Positions 16,436 to 22,828 of a stretch of DNA of 49,330 nucleotides are shown here, one piece after another (within the stretch, counting starts at the first letter, position 1; each line of letters starts with the position of its first letter). The position numbers and the translations under genes were made by a program. This stretch comes from Oscillospiraceae bacterium (lineage in GTDB: Bacteria; Bacillota_A; Clostridia; Oscillospirales; Oscillospiraceae): the NCBI GenBank assembly GCA_017516785.1, contig JAFXAV010000050.1, positions 1 through 49,330 of the forward strand, written 5' to 3'. Under the pieces are notes generated by a model. It was not told where the DNA came from. It saw only the letters and a list, made by a program, of their open reading frames with translations, and did no database searches.

Positions 16436-17593
16436 ATGGCTACCTATAAGATTTCCGTTTACGAAGAAGAATTCATCCAGGCACTGGAAAAGGCAAACCG
16501 CGTTCAGCTGACTGCAGAAAATCTGCATCAGCACATCGATGTGTTCAACCATCTTTACGAAAAGGGCATGATGTTCATTAATAAGATGTCCCTGCGCAAG
16601 CATGTCAGCCGTCTGGCCGGTGTGGGCATCGAACGCGAGGAAGCTGCCAGCTTCTGCGCAGCCCACGTACTGTTCGAACATCTGGACTACATGCTGAATC
16701 CCGGCAACCCTGTGGAAACCATCAAGCTCATTAACAACACTGTGGGCTGGCGCGTGAACGATCTGATTGAAAAGGCACGCAAGGCTCAGAATGACGGCAA
16801 TACCAAGAAGGTCAAGCCTCAGAAGGAAGAAGCTGCTCCCGCTGCCGAGAGGAAGAACGAGATCCGCACCAAGAAGGGCAAGACTGCTGCCCCCTTCCAC
16901 GATGACTGGACCGCTCTGGCAGCTGAGTGTGAGCCTGTTGATATCAGCACCCTGAACCCCGGTGACATGATCGTACATAACTACCATGGTCTGGGTCGCT
17001 TTGACGGCATGGAGCGCATGCGTGTATCCGGCAAGACCCGCCAGTATCTGAAGATCGCCTACGCCGATGATACTGTCTTCGTTCCCGTGGATCATCTGGA
17101 GACTGTCGCAAAGTACATGGGCAGCTTCCGCGCTGTGCGCCCCCTGGACAATACCGAAGAGTCCACCAAAGCCCACGCCTCTACCGCAAACGTCCACATG
17201 GATATCGGCTGGGACTTGGTGCCCTCTGATTTGGATCTGGAAGAAATGGCTATGACCGGCGAACAGATCCTGTCCGTTCTGAAGGCCCTCAAGCTGAATG
17301 CCAACGCCTACGAAGTTGTCTCTTTCCTTGGCACCAAGGTGATCCGTGAGAAGGCTGGCGCCCTGCAGAAGGTATTCGACTCCGGCTCCGAAAAGGACAA
17401 GCAGGCGCTGTGCAGCTTTGCCATGGAAGTCATCACCGCGCATTTCAAGGACATCGTGGATCATAACTTCTTCCGCGATGCCGCCTTTGTCCGGAATGAC
17501 GGCAAGTACAACATCACCGTCAAGGGCAACGTGTCCCATGCGAGTGAACGTGCCCAGGAAAAGGTGAAGAAGCATCTCAAGCTGCTGAAGTAA
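16436..17593 (+). CDS. Unnamed protein with an inserted Mfd/CarD-type RNA polymerase interacting domain
   Basis: A 385-residue protein starting at the ATG seven bases after GGAG. Residues 1-115 and 240-370 match the two halves of the paralogue at 1593-2456. Between them, after a Lys/Ala/Glu-rich linker (120-165), residues about 170-230 form a CarD/CdnL/TRCF-type RID domain: PGDMIVHNYHGLGRFDGME, then YLKIAYADDTVFVPVDHLE and VAKYMG. In Mfd and CarD this Tudor-like domain binds the beta subunit of RNA polymerase. Neither an Mfd helicase nor a CarD C-terminal domain is present. The gene has strongly biased, highly-expressed-type codon use (AAG, GGC, CTG), unlike the AT-richer gene at 1593. It is transcribed divergently from the winged-helix NACHT gene. 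A role in controlling transcription is inferred. Confidence 0.8.
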   Translation: MATYKISVYEEEFIQALEKANRVQLTAENLHQHIDVFNHLYEKGMMFINKMSLRKHVSRLAGVGIEREEAASFCAAHVLFEHLDYMLNPGNPVETIKLINNTVGWRVNDLIEKARKAQNDGNTKKVKPQKEEAAPAAERKNEIRTKKGKTAAPFHDDWTALAAECEPVDISTLNPGDMIVHNYHGLGRFDGMERMRVSGKTRQYLKIAYADDTVFVPVDHLETVAKYMGSFRAVRPLDNTEESTKAHASTANVHMDIGWDLVPSDLDLEEMAMTGEQILSVLKALKLNANAYEVVSFLGTKVIREKAGALQKVFDSGSEKDKQALCSFAMEVITAHFKDIVDHNFFRDAAFVRNDGKYNITVKGNVSHASERAQEKVKKHLKLLK

Positions 17594-17604
17594 AGAACCG
17601 CGCG

Positions 17605-17636
17605 GCCCGGGGCAACCGAATCCGGTTGCTCCGGGC
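17605..17636 (+). terminator. Hairpin after the RID-protein gene
   Basis: GCCCGG-GCAACCG pairs with CGGTTGC-CCGGGC around a 4-base loop, 12 bases after the stop. The T-run is poor, so termination is likely but not certain. Confidence 0.65.
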
Positions 17637-17645
17637 ATTATGCTG

Positions 17646-17729
17646 TCAGAAAGGCAAATCGCCGGGATCGTCTTCTTCGTCATCTTCAGAAGCCTTCAGG
17701 GCGCTGATTTTTTGTTACCTGTCACTCAT
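17646..17729 (-). pseudogene. Remnant with an SSB-like acidic tail
   Basis: On the minus strand AGGAGG precedes an ATG that opens a 28-codon frame broken by TAA at codon 5. The remaining codons end EDDEEDDPGDLPF, the typical acidic tail of single-stranded DNA-binding proteins (DDDLPF in Firmicutes) that recruits repair and replication proteins. No OB-fold remains. It is either a decayed ssb copy with most of the gene deleted, or a micro-protein disabled by a nonsense change. Confidence 0.5.
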
Positions 17730-17743
17730 TTGAATAATCCTCC

Positions 17744-17773
17744 TTGTTGGATTGGTCTCATCCTAACCAACAA
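17744..17773. repeat. 7-bp inverted repeat
   Basis: TTGTTGG and CCAACAA flank 16 bases directly upstream of the ribosome binding site of the SSB-tail remnant. It may be an old operator or hairpin; no firm role. Confidence 0.35.
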
Positions 17774-17811
17774 ATGGAGAATAGGGATTATCTCGCTAAA
17801 GACAGACAAAA

Positions 17812-17841
17812 TTTACATTTGTAATTATTTTAACATATATT
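17812..17841 (+). promoter_or_regulatory. Promoter of the ribozyme / Y RNA / Ro60 transcript
   Basis: TTTACA (17812-17817), an 18-base A/T-rich spacer and TATATT (17836-17841) form a plausible sigma-A promoter reading toward the structured RNAs at 18008-18348. Confidence 0.55.
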
Positions 17842-17862
17842 GTCGAAAAAACCAATATCACA

Positions 17863-17964
17863 AGTGCAGAGATTATAAAACGGCCGCTGTTGTATCAGAC
17901 AAAGGGACAGCAAACGATCACATCCACAAAATTTTACTTTTTTTTTCAAATCAGTGCAGAGATT
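17863..17964 (+). repeat. 12-bp direct repeat pair
   Basis: AGTGCAGAGATT is present at 17863-17874 and again at 17953-17964, 90 bases apart, downstream of the proposed promoter and upstream of the ribozyme. Between them is a 9-base T-run. Significance unknown. Confidence 0.5.
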
Positions 17965-18007
17965 TTGAACCAACACCAGTTGAGATAAGAAACAGAACAA
18001 ACAAACC

Positions 18008-18065
18008 GGGTACTCGGGTGGCAAACACACCTGACGAGTCTTTGAAAACTAAGACGAAAGCACCG
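18008..18065 (+). ncRNA. Hammerhead ribozyme candidate
   Basis: All conserved core bases of a type III hammerhead are present: CTGACGA at 18031-18037, stem II GTCTT/AAGAC (18038-18042 with 18051-18055, 8-base loop), GAAA at 18056-18059, and a CTC cleavage triplet at 18013-18015. Stem I (18016-18020 with 18026-18030) has four of five pairs and stem III (18009-18014 with 18059-18064) five of six. Cleavage is predicted after C18015, which would leave the ribozyme and Y RNA on the downstream product with a 5'-hydroxyl end. The two mismatches could mean slow activity or decay. Confidence 0.65.
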
Positions 18066-18083
18066 TCGGATTCCTTTGATAAT

Positions 18084-18221
18084 CGCATACGAGCAGTGTC
18101 AGATGACAGTTACTTCGTTATGGTGAGGATGATGTGGGTTCGAATCCCACCGGGGCAGTTCTCTGACCCGTAGCTCAACGGGAGAGCTCTATACTGTGAT
18201 CGTTTCTTTCTCTCGTATGTC
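18084..18221 (+). ncRNA. Y RNA with permuted tRNA-like module (YrlA type)
   Basis: An outer stem CATACGAG (18086-18093) with CTCGTATG (18212-18219) and an inner stem ACAGT/ACTGT (18106-18110 with 18193-18197) are separated by a pyrimidine-rich internal loop, as in Ro-binding Y RNAs. Inside lies a circularly permuted tRNA mimic: a T arm at 18134-18150 with loop TTCGAAT, an acceptor-like stem closed by a short loop (18151-18158 with 18163-18170), and then a D arm (AGCTC/GAGCT, 18172-18188, with a GG-containing loop). Bacterial YrlA RNAs have this build and are encoded beside the Ro60 homologue Rsr, as here. They bind Ro60 and tether nucleases such as PNPase. Confidence 0.8.
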
Positions 18222-18230
18222 GGTTATACC

Positions 18231-18258
18231 GGCTGCCGACCCCCCCGGACCGGCAGCC
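18231..18258 (+). ncRNA. Strong hairpin between the two Y RNA units
   Basis: GGCTGCCG pairs perfectly with CGGCAGCC around a C-rich 12-base loop. There is no T-run after it, so it may be a processing or stability element at the 3' end of the first Y RNA rather than a terminator. Confidence 0.5.
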
Positions 18259-18273
18259 ACCATGGCAATCGAC

Positions 18274-18348
18274 TGCATGCAGCAGCGCAGACGACAGTTA
18301 CTTCTCTTACAACCTTTATCCACTGTCATCGCCCCTTCTCTGCATGCT
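18274..18348 (+). ncRNA. Second, minimal Y-like RNA without tRNA module
   Basis: An 8-bp outer stem GCATGCAG/CTGCATGC (18275-18282 with 18340-18347) and an inner stem GACAGT/ACTGTC (18293-18298 with 18322-18327) repeat the architecture of the first Y RNA. The internal-loop strands are alike (AGCAGCGCAGAC versus AGCAGTGTCAGAT; ATCGCCCCTTCT versus ATCGTTTCTTTCT), and GACAGTTACTTC is identical in both. The tRNA-like part is replaced by a 23-base pyrimidine-rich loop. It lies 48 bases upstream of the Ro60 start, possibly in the mRNA leader. Confidence 0.6.
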
Positions 18349-18395
18349 TTTGATATAAAAAATCTGTACATATTTATCCAAATGGAGGTTATGTT

Positions 18396-19685
18396 ATGGC
18401 TAAGTTCAATCACACCAATACCAATAAGACCGTGAACCGCTCCGGTTTCACTGCATATTCCATGAGCACCAAGAAGCATCTTATGACCGCCGTGCTGGCA
18501 TCCATGTTCGGCGAGGAGAAGTATTACGGTTCCACCGACAACGATATCGTCACCCAGGCCGAAAGCCTGTGCGCAACCGAGCCCGCCTTCGTCAGCAAGC
18601 TGGCCTGCTATGCCCGCCGGGTGTTCAATCTGCGCTCTGTCAGCCATGTGCTGACCTGCGTGGTTGCACGTCACGCCGCCGAGTTCACCCGTCAGACCGT
18701 TCGCGGCATCGTCCGCCGTCCCGATGACATCACCGAGGTGATGGCCTGCTACGTATCCATGTACGGCAAGCCCTTCCCCAACGCCATGAAGCGTGAAATC
18801 GCCGAGGTGATCCAGAAGTTCGACGAGTATCAGCTGGCCAAGTACAATGGCGGCAACAAGGAGTTCAAGCTGCGGGATGTGCTGCGCATCACCCATCCCA
18901 CTCCCAAGTGCCAGGAAGTGGAAGCACTCTTCCGCAAGCTCCTGGACGATGAACTGGCTACTCCCTATACCTGGGAAACCGAACTGTCCGCCCGGGGCAA
19001 TACCAAGGAAGTCTGGGACGAGCTCATCGCCTCCGGCAAGGTCGGCTACATGGCACTGCTTCGGAACCTGCGCAACATCGTCAACGCCAAGGCAGCGCTG
19101 GAGCCTGTTCTGAAGATCATTGCCGATCCCGAGCAGGTTAAGAAGTCCCGCCAGCTACCCTTCCGCTTCTTCAGCGCCTACCGTGTCCTGGAGAGGGAGA
19201 ACCTGATGACTCCCGAAATCCATCAGGCACTGGAATCCGCCGTTTGCGCTTCCGTGGACAATATGGAGAAGATTCCCGGCCGGTCCCTGATCGCTGTGGA
19301 CGTCTCCAGTTCCATGGGCCAGAACATTTCCGCAAAGAGCGATGTGCGCTGCTGCGATATCGCCGCCCTGTTCGGTGCTCTGGCAAACCGCCTCTGTGAG
19401 GATGCCACCGTGTGCTACTTCGAAGCACCCAAGGCACACTACCGCAGATACTATGCTCGGTTCGGCATCAACTTCCCCGAACTGCAGTACGCAAACAACG
19501 CTGAATGCGGCTATCGCATCGCCCGCTACGGCAAGTACGACTCCGTGCTGGATATCGCCCTCAAGAGCGCCTTTGCCGGCGGCGGCACCGACCTATCCCT
19601 GCCCATGAAGTACGCCCTGGAAGAAGACGGCACCCGCCGTCTGAAGCCCTTCGACCGGGTGATCTACTTCTCCGACAACGAATGA
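18396..19685 (+). CDS. rsr: Ro60/Rsr TROVE-domain protein, N-terminal part (frameshifted)
   Basis: A 429-residue frame starting at an ATG seven bases after GGAGG. Residues 1-290 form the TROVE HEAT-like ring (TVNRSGFTAYSM, VFNLRSVSHVL, VTEVMACY-like segments) that binds the ends of misfolded RNAs and Y RNAs. From about 295 a von Willebrand A domain begins, with the MIDAS motif DVSSSMG near 305 and a threonine motif GGGTDLS near 393. The frame stops at TGA right after YFSDNE, where Ro proteins normally continue. The missing C terminus follows in the next frame (19682-19924), joined by an ATGA overlap; one extra A in CGAATGAG would restore a full-length protein of about 510 residues, the normal size. 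Adjacent Y RNAs support the assignment. Confidence 0.85.
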   Translation: MAKFNHTNTNKTVNRSGFTAYSMSTKKHLMTAVLASMFGEEKYYGSTDNDIVTQAESLCATEPAFVSKLACYARRVFNLRSVSHVLTCVVARHAAEFTRQTVRGIVRRPDDITEVMACYVSMYGKPFPNAMKREIAEVIQKFDEYQLAKYNGGNKEFKLRDVLRITHPTPKCQEVEALFRKLLDDELATPYTWETELSARGNTKEVWDELIASGKVGYMALLRNLRNIVNAKAALEPVLKIIADPEQVKKSRQLPFRFFSAYRVLERENLMTPEIHQALESAVCASVDNMEKIPGRSLIAVDVSSSMGQNISAKSDVRCCDIAALFGALANRLCEDATVCYFEAPKAHYRRYYARFGINFPELQYANNAECGYRIARYGKYDSVLDIALKSAFAGGGTDLSLPMKYALEEDGTRRLKPFDRVIYFSDNE

Positions 19686-19924
19686 GCTCCTACCGGGGAC
19701 TGGAAAAGACTGTACAGGGTCTTGCCGATGAGTACCGCCGGAAGTTCAACAAGGACTTCTGGGTCCACGGCGTGGATCTCCAGGGCTACGGCACCCAGCA
19801 GTTCTGCGGCGAGAAGTTCAACCTGATCGCCGGCTGGAGCGACCGTGTTCTGTCCTTCATCTCTCTGACAGAGACCGGTATGGACAGCCTGATCCAGGAG
19901 ATTGAAAACTATACCCTGGACTGA
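19682..19924 (+). CDS. rsr: Ro60/Rsr C-terminal vWA fragment in the shifted frame
   Basis: An 80-residue frame starting in the ATGA overlap with the main Ro60 frame. Its sequence (KFNKDFWVHGVDLQGYG, then KFNLIAGWSDRVLSFISL) is the last strand-helix pairs of the Ro60 vWA domain, so it belongs to the same gene. There is no separate ribosome binding site; it could be made only by coupled re-initiation, by -1 slippage, or not at all. A sequencing or assembly error in the A-run is the simplest explanation. Confidence 0.75.
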   Translation: MSSYRGLEKTVQGLADEYRRKFNKDFWVHGVDLQGYGTQQFCGEKFNLIAGWSDRVLSFISLTETGMDSLIQEIENYTLD

Positions 19925-19939
19925 TACATATGAAAACGC

Positions 19940-19962
19940 CCCCGGAAGCCGTGCTTCCGGGG
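19940..19962 (+). terminator. Hairpin after Ro60
   Basis: CCCCGGAAGC pairs with GCTTCCGGGG around a 3-base loop, 15 bases after the last Ro60 codon. The following sequence is only mildly T-rich. Confidence 0.65.
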
Positions 19963-19984
19963 TTGATCTTTGATCCGATTTTTC

Positions 19985-20013
19985 TTGACTTTTCCTGCTT
20001 CCGCCTCTATAAT
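19985..20013 (+). promoter_or_regulatory. Promoter of pnuC
   Basis: TTGACT, a 17-base spacer and a perfect TATAAT. The expected start near 20020 leaves a leader of about 105 bases. Confidence 0.85.
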
Positions 20014-20025
20014 ACCTTTCAGAAT

Positions 20026-20112
20026 ATGGGTGCTGCCACCGGGTAGCAATGCTTGAAGCATTCGTCTGCACATCGTTAGGTCTTTGAAGATGTGTATGCG
20101 GATGCTCTTTTT
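20026..20112 (+). promoter_or_regulatory. Terminator/antiterminator leader of pnuC (riboswitch candidate)
   Basis: A 17-position terminator stem (20058-20074 with 20089-20105, one mismatch and some G-T pairs) is followed by TCTTTTT. Its first five bases, GCATT, can instead pair in a hairpin AATGCT/AGCATT (20048-20062), which would prevent termination. Upstream, GCTGCC/GGTAGC forms a small stem that could be the ligand-binding part. NAD+-sensing riboswitches are known before pnuC genes, but I cannot match this leader to a described class. Confidence 0.6.
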
Positions 20113-20127
20113 GTTTTGGGAGGAATT

Positions 20128-20811
20128 ATGAAAAAGCTTCTTGCCTACTTTACCAAAGGGGAACTGACCCTCTGGGGCACATCCACAGCCCTGATTCTCC
20201 TGTCTTTTCTGGCTTTCGACCGGGCCAATTACATGACCCTCACCGCATCCATGGTGGGCGCAACCTCTCTGATTTTCAACGCCAAGGGAAATCCCATCGG
20301 TCAGGCTCTGATGATTCTTTTCAGCCTGCTCTATGGCGTCATTTCCTATACCTTCTCCTATTTCGGCGAGATGATCACCTATCTCGGTATGACCGGACCC
20401 ATGGCCCTCTTCGCCCTGATCACCTGGCTGCGTAATCCCTTCGGGGGAAAGCGCGCGGAAGTTGCCGTGAACCGGCTGAAACCCTTCGAAAACAGCCTGA
20501 TGCTGGCCCTGACCGCGGTGGTCACCGTCGGCTTTTACTTCATTCTGAAAGCCTTCGATACCGCTAACATCATCCCAAGTACCCTGTCCGTTTCCACCAG
20601 CTTCATCGCGGTGTACCTGACCTTCCGCCGGAGTCCCTACTTTGCCCTGGCCTACGCCGCCAATGATGTGGTGCTGATTATCCTGTGGGCTATGGCTTCC
20701 CTGGAAAACATTGCCTACATCTCCGTTCTGGTCTGCTTCATCATGTTCCTGGTCAATGACCTCTACGGTTTCGTAAACTGGAAGCGGATGGAAAAACGCC
20801 AGATGGCATAA
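20128..20811 (+). CDS. pnuC: PnuC-type nicotinamide riboside transporter
   Basis: A 227-residue membrane protein. The ATG at 20128 follows GGGAGGAATT, whereas an in-frame upstream ATG at 20092 would lie inside the terminator stem. Seven or so hydrophobic helices are visible; the motif NAKGNPIGQ near residue 53 and the C-terminal FLVNDLYGFVNW (Asn/Asp-Trp rich helix) are typical of PnuC. The family moves nicotinamide riboside, or in variants other vitamin precursors, by facilitated diffusion driven by intracellular phosphorylation. It is a single-gene unit with its own promoter and attenuator-like leader. Substrate is inferred from the family and not proven by residues. Confidence 0.8.
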   Translation: MKKLLAYFTKGELTLWGTSTALILLSFLAFDRANYMTLTASMVGATSLIFNAKGNPIGQALMILFSLLYGVISYTFSYFGEMITYLGMTGPMALFALITWLRNPFGGKRAEVAVNRLKPFENSLMLALTAVVTVGFYFILKAFDTANIIPSTLSVSTSFIAVYLTFRRSPYFALAYAANDVVLIILWAMASLENIAYISVLVCFIMFLVNDLYGFVNWKRMEKRQMA

Positions 20812-20818
20812 AAAGCCC

Positions 20819-20849
20819 TTGACTCTCCCCTAACGTCATAGTTTATAAT
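20819..20849 (+). promoter_or_regulatory. MerR-type promoter with 19-bp spacer
   Basis: TTGACT and TATAAT are separated by 19 bases, the overlong spacing that MerR-family regulators correct by twisting DNA. It directly precedes a MerR gene, so autoregulation is likely. Confidence 0.75.
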
Positions 20850-20872
20850 AAGCTCAGACGGGAGGGAAAATC

Positions 20873-21598
20873 ATGAAAACCGTAAAAGAAGTCAGCAAAA
20901 TAACAGGCGTGAGTGTGCGCACGCTCCACCACTATGATGCCATCGGCCTGCTGAAGCCCACCCGGGTGACGGAGGCAGGTTACCGGCTGTATGACGATAC
21001 GGCCCTTCAGCGGCTTCAGGCGATTCTCTTTTTCCGGGAACTGCAGTTTCCCCTGAAAGAGATCGCCGGAATTATGGATTCACCGGCTTTTGACCCCATG
21101 GATGCCCTGCAGGAGCAGATCAAGCTGCTGGAACTACAGCGGCAGCACCTGGATGATCTGATTACCCATGCCCGCAAGATTCAGAAAACAGGAGTGATGG
21201 ATATGAACTACAAACCTTTCGATAAACATCAGATAGACGAATACGCCGCCCAAGCCAAAGCCAAATGGGGCAAGACCGATGCCTACAGGGAATTCGAGCA
21301 GAAGACCCGCGGTCAGTCCCGGGAACAGCTGAAATCCACCGGCGATGGTCTGATGGATATCTTCGCTGAATTCGGCGCTGTCCGCCACCTGTCCCCTGCC
21401 TCCGGCGAGGCCCAGGCACTGGTCAAAAAGCTCCAGAGCTACATCACGGAGCATTACTACACCTGCACCCCCCAGATTCTACGGGGTCTCGGTCAGATGT
21501 ACATCGCAGGCGACAGCATGACCGACAACATCAACGCCGCCGGCGGTGAAGGCACCGCGGACTTTGCCCACCGGGCCATCGAAATCTACTGCAAGTAA
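20873..21598 (+). CDS. MerR-family regulator with TipAS ligand-binding domain
   Basis: A 241-residue regulator with GGAGG upstream of the ATG. Residues 1-70 form the MerR winged helix (TVKEVSKITGVSVRTLHHYD, then GYRLYD), residues 75-105 the dimerising coiled coil, and residues about 120-240 a TipAS-type globin-like antibiotic recognition domain (KWGKTDAYREFEQKTRGQS, then HYYTCTPQILRGLGQMYI). TipA-like proteins bind thiopeptides or other drugs and activate their own or a transporter gene. The 19-bp spacer promoter supports classical MerR action. It is followed by a terminator, so its targets lie elsewhere or are only itself. Confidence 0.85.
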   Translation: MKTVKEVSKITGVSVRTLHHYDAIGLLKPTRVTEAGYRLYDDTALQRLQAILFFRELQFPLKEIAGIMDSPAFDPMDALQEQIKLLELQRQHLDDLITHARKIQKTGVMDMNYKPFDKHQIDEYAAQAKAKWGKTDAYREFEQKTRGQSREQLKSTGDGLMDIFAEFGAVRHLSPASGEAQALVKKLQSYITEHYYTCTPQILRGLGQMYIAGDSMTDNINAAGGEGTADFAHRAIEIYCK

Positions 21599-21601
21599 AC
21601 G

Positions 21602-21638
21602 AATCCCCGGAATCCTCAGGATTCCGGGGATTTCTTTT
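21602..21638 (+). terminator. Terminator of the MerR gene
   Basis: AATCCCCGGAATCC pairs with GGATTCCGGGGATT around three bases, followed by TCTTTT, a few bases past the stop. Confidence 0.85.
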
Positions 21639-21704
21639 GTCTGAAGATAGCTTTTTGCCTATCCATTCGCTATAATATCTTTAATATAAAAAGGAGGATA
21701 TGCC

Positions 21705-22268
21705 ATGGGCATCATTCTTGAACTTTTCCTGACTTTTTTCAAAATCGGCCTTTTTACCTTCGGCGGCGGCTATGCCATGATCTCCATCATTGAAAACATC
21801 TGCGTGGAGCGTAAACGGTGGATCACCCACGAGGACATGATACAGATCACCGTCATCGCCGAATCCACCCCCGGCCCTATCGCCATCAACTGCGCCACCT
21901 TCGTGGGACTGAAGCAGGCGGGCGTTCCCGGTTCTGCCGCTGCGACCATCGGCGTTGCACTGCCCTCTTTTATCATCATTTATCTGATTTCCACGGTGCT
22001 GGATAATTTTCTGGAAATCCAGCTCATCGCCAATGCCTTCCGGGGCATCAAAATCGGCGTGGGTCTGCTGATCTTCAGCGTCGGCCTGAAAATGGCCAAA
22101 AAGCTTCCCAAAAAGCCCCTGCCACGGATCATCATGGCAGCCGCTTTCCTGAGCCTTCTGCTGATCAATATCTTCTCTTGGAATTTTTCCACCATCAGCC
22201 TGATGCTGATGGCCGGCACCCTGAGTCTGGGTGTTTTCCTTTTCCGGAAAGGCGGTGCTGACACATGA
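21705..22268 (+). CDS. Chromate transporter, first half-size subunit
   Basis: A 187-residue membrane protein with one CHR domain: FFKIGLFTFGGGYAM at the N terminus, the TPGPIAINCATFVG motif near residue 55, and five to six hydrophobic helices. Long ChrA proteins contain two such domains in one chain; Firmicutes often encode them as two short genes, as here, which together form an antiparallel pair. The start follows AGGAGG. The substrate may be chromate or another oxyanion; many gut homologues have no shown chromate resistance. It overlaps the second subunit as ATGA. Confidence 0.85.
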   Translation: MGIILELFLTFFKIGLFTFGGGYAMISIIENICVERKRWITHEDMIQITVIAESTPGPIAINCATFVGLKQAGVPGSAAATIGVALPSFIIIYLISTVLDNFLEIQLIANAFRGIKIGVGLLIFSVGLKMAKKLPKKPLPRIIMAAAFLSLLLINIFSWNFSTISLMLMAGTLSLGVFLFRKGGADT

Positions 22269-22813
22269 TTTATCTTGATTTGTTTCTGGAGTTTTTCAAG
22301 GTCAGTTGTTTTACCTTCGGTGGTGCCTACGGCGCCATCCCCCTGATCCGGGATATGGTACTGCGGTGCGGCTGGCTGGGAGAGGATCAGCTGAGCTATA
22401 TGATCGCAGTCAGTGAAAGTACTCCCGGCCCCATTATGGTGAATCTTGCCACCTACATCGGCAGTACCCAGGGAGGCTTCTGGGGTTCTGTCATCGCTAC
22501 GGTGGCAGTGGTGCTTCCGGCGTATCTTGTAATTTTACTGATCATGGGACTTCTGAAGAATGTGCTGAAAAATCCTTACGTTCAGGCCGTTCTCCACGGC
22601 CTTACCCCCTGCGTCATCGGCGTTGTGCTGGCAACGGGCCTGTACATGTCCGTCAGCAGCTGTTTCCCCGCATATGCAGCGGATTGGAATGCCTGCATCA
22701 TCACCGCCATTCTGATCGCGGCGATGCTCCTTTACCCGAAGCTTGCAAAAAAGAAGCTCTCTCCCATCATGCTGATTTTGATTTCTGCTATTCTCGGTAT
22801 GATCGTTTATTAA
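22265..22813 (+). CDS. Chromate transporter, second half-size subunit
   Basis: A 182-residue partner of the preceding gene with the same CHR domain signature (FFKVSCFTFGGAYGAIPLI, then STPGPIMVNLATYIG near residue 56) and about six membrane helices. The four-base overlap indicates coupled translation in a fixed ratio, consistent with a heterodimer. Nothing appears degraded. It may share a transcript with the two oxidoreductases that follow, since only 15 bases separate it from the next start. Confidence 0.85.
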   Translation: MIYLDLFLEFFKVSCFTFGGAYGAIPLIRDMVLRCGWLGEDQLSYMIAVSESTPGPIMVNLATYIGSTQGGFWGSVIATVAVVLPAYLVILLIMGLLKNVLKNPYVQAVLHGLTPCVIGVVLATGLYMSVSSCFPAYAADWNACIITAILIAAMLLYPKLAKKKLSPIMLILISAILGMIVY

Positions 22814-22828
22814 GAAAGGATTGATTTC

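Noticed and set aside
18121..18190. A tRNA gene suggested by TTCGAAT and GTAGCTCAACGGGAGAGC arms
   Set aside because: The T arm comes before the D arm, there is no anticodon arm between them and no CCA-side acceptor. The order fits a permuted tRNA mimic inside a Y RNA instead.
18189..18896. A minus-strand frame over the Y RNA and Ro60 start
   Set aside because: Shadow of the Ro60 gene and structured RNAs, without its own start signals.
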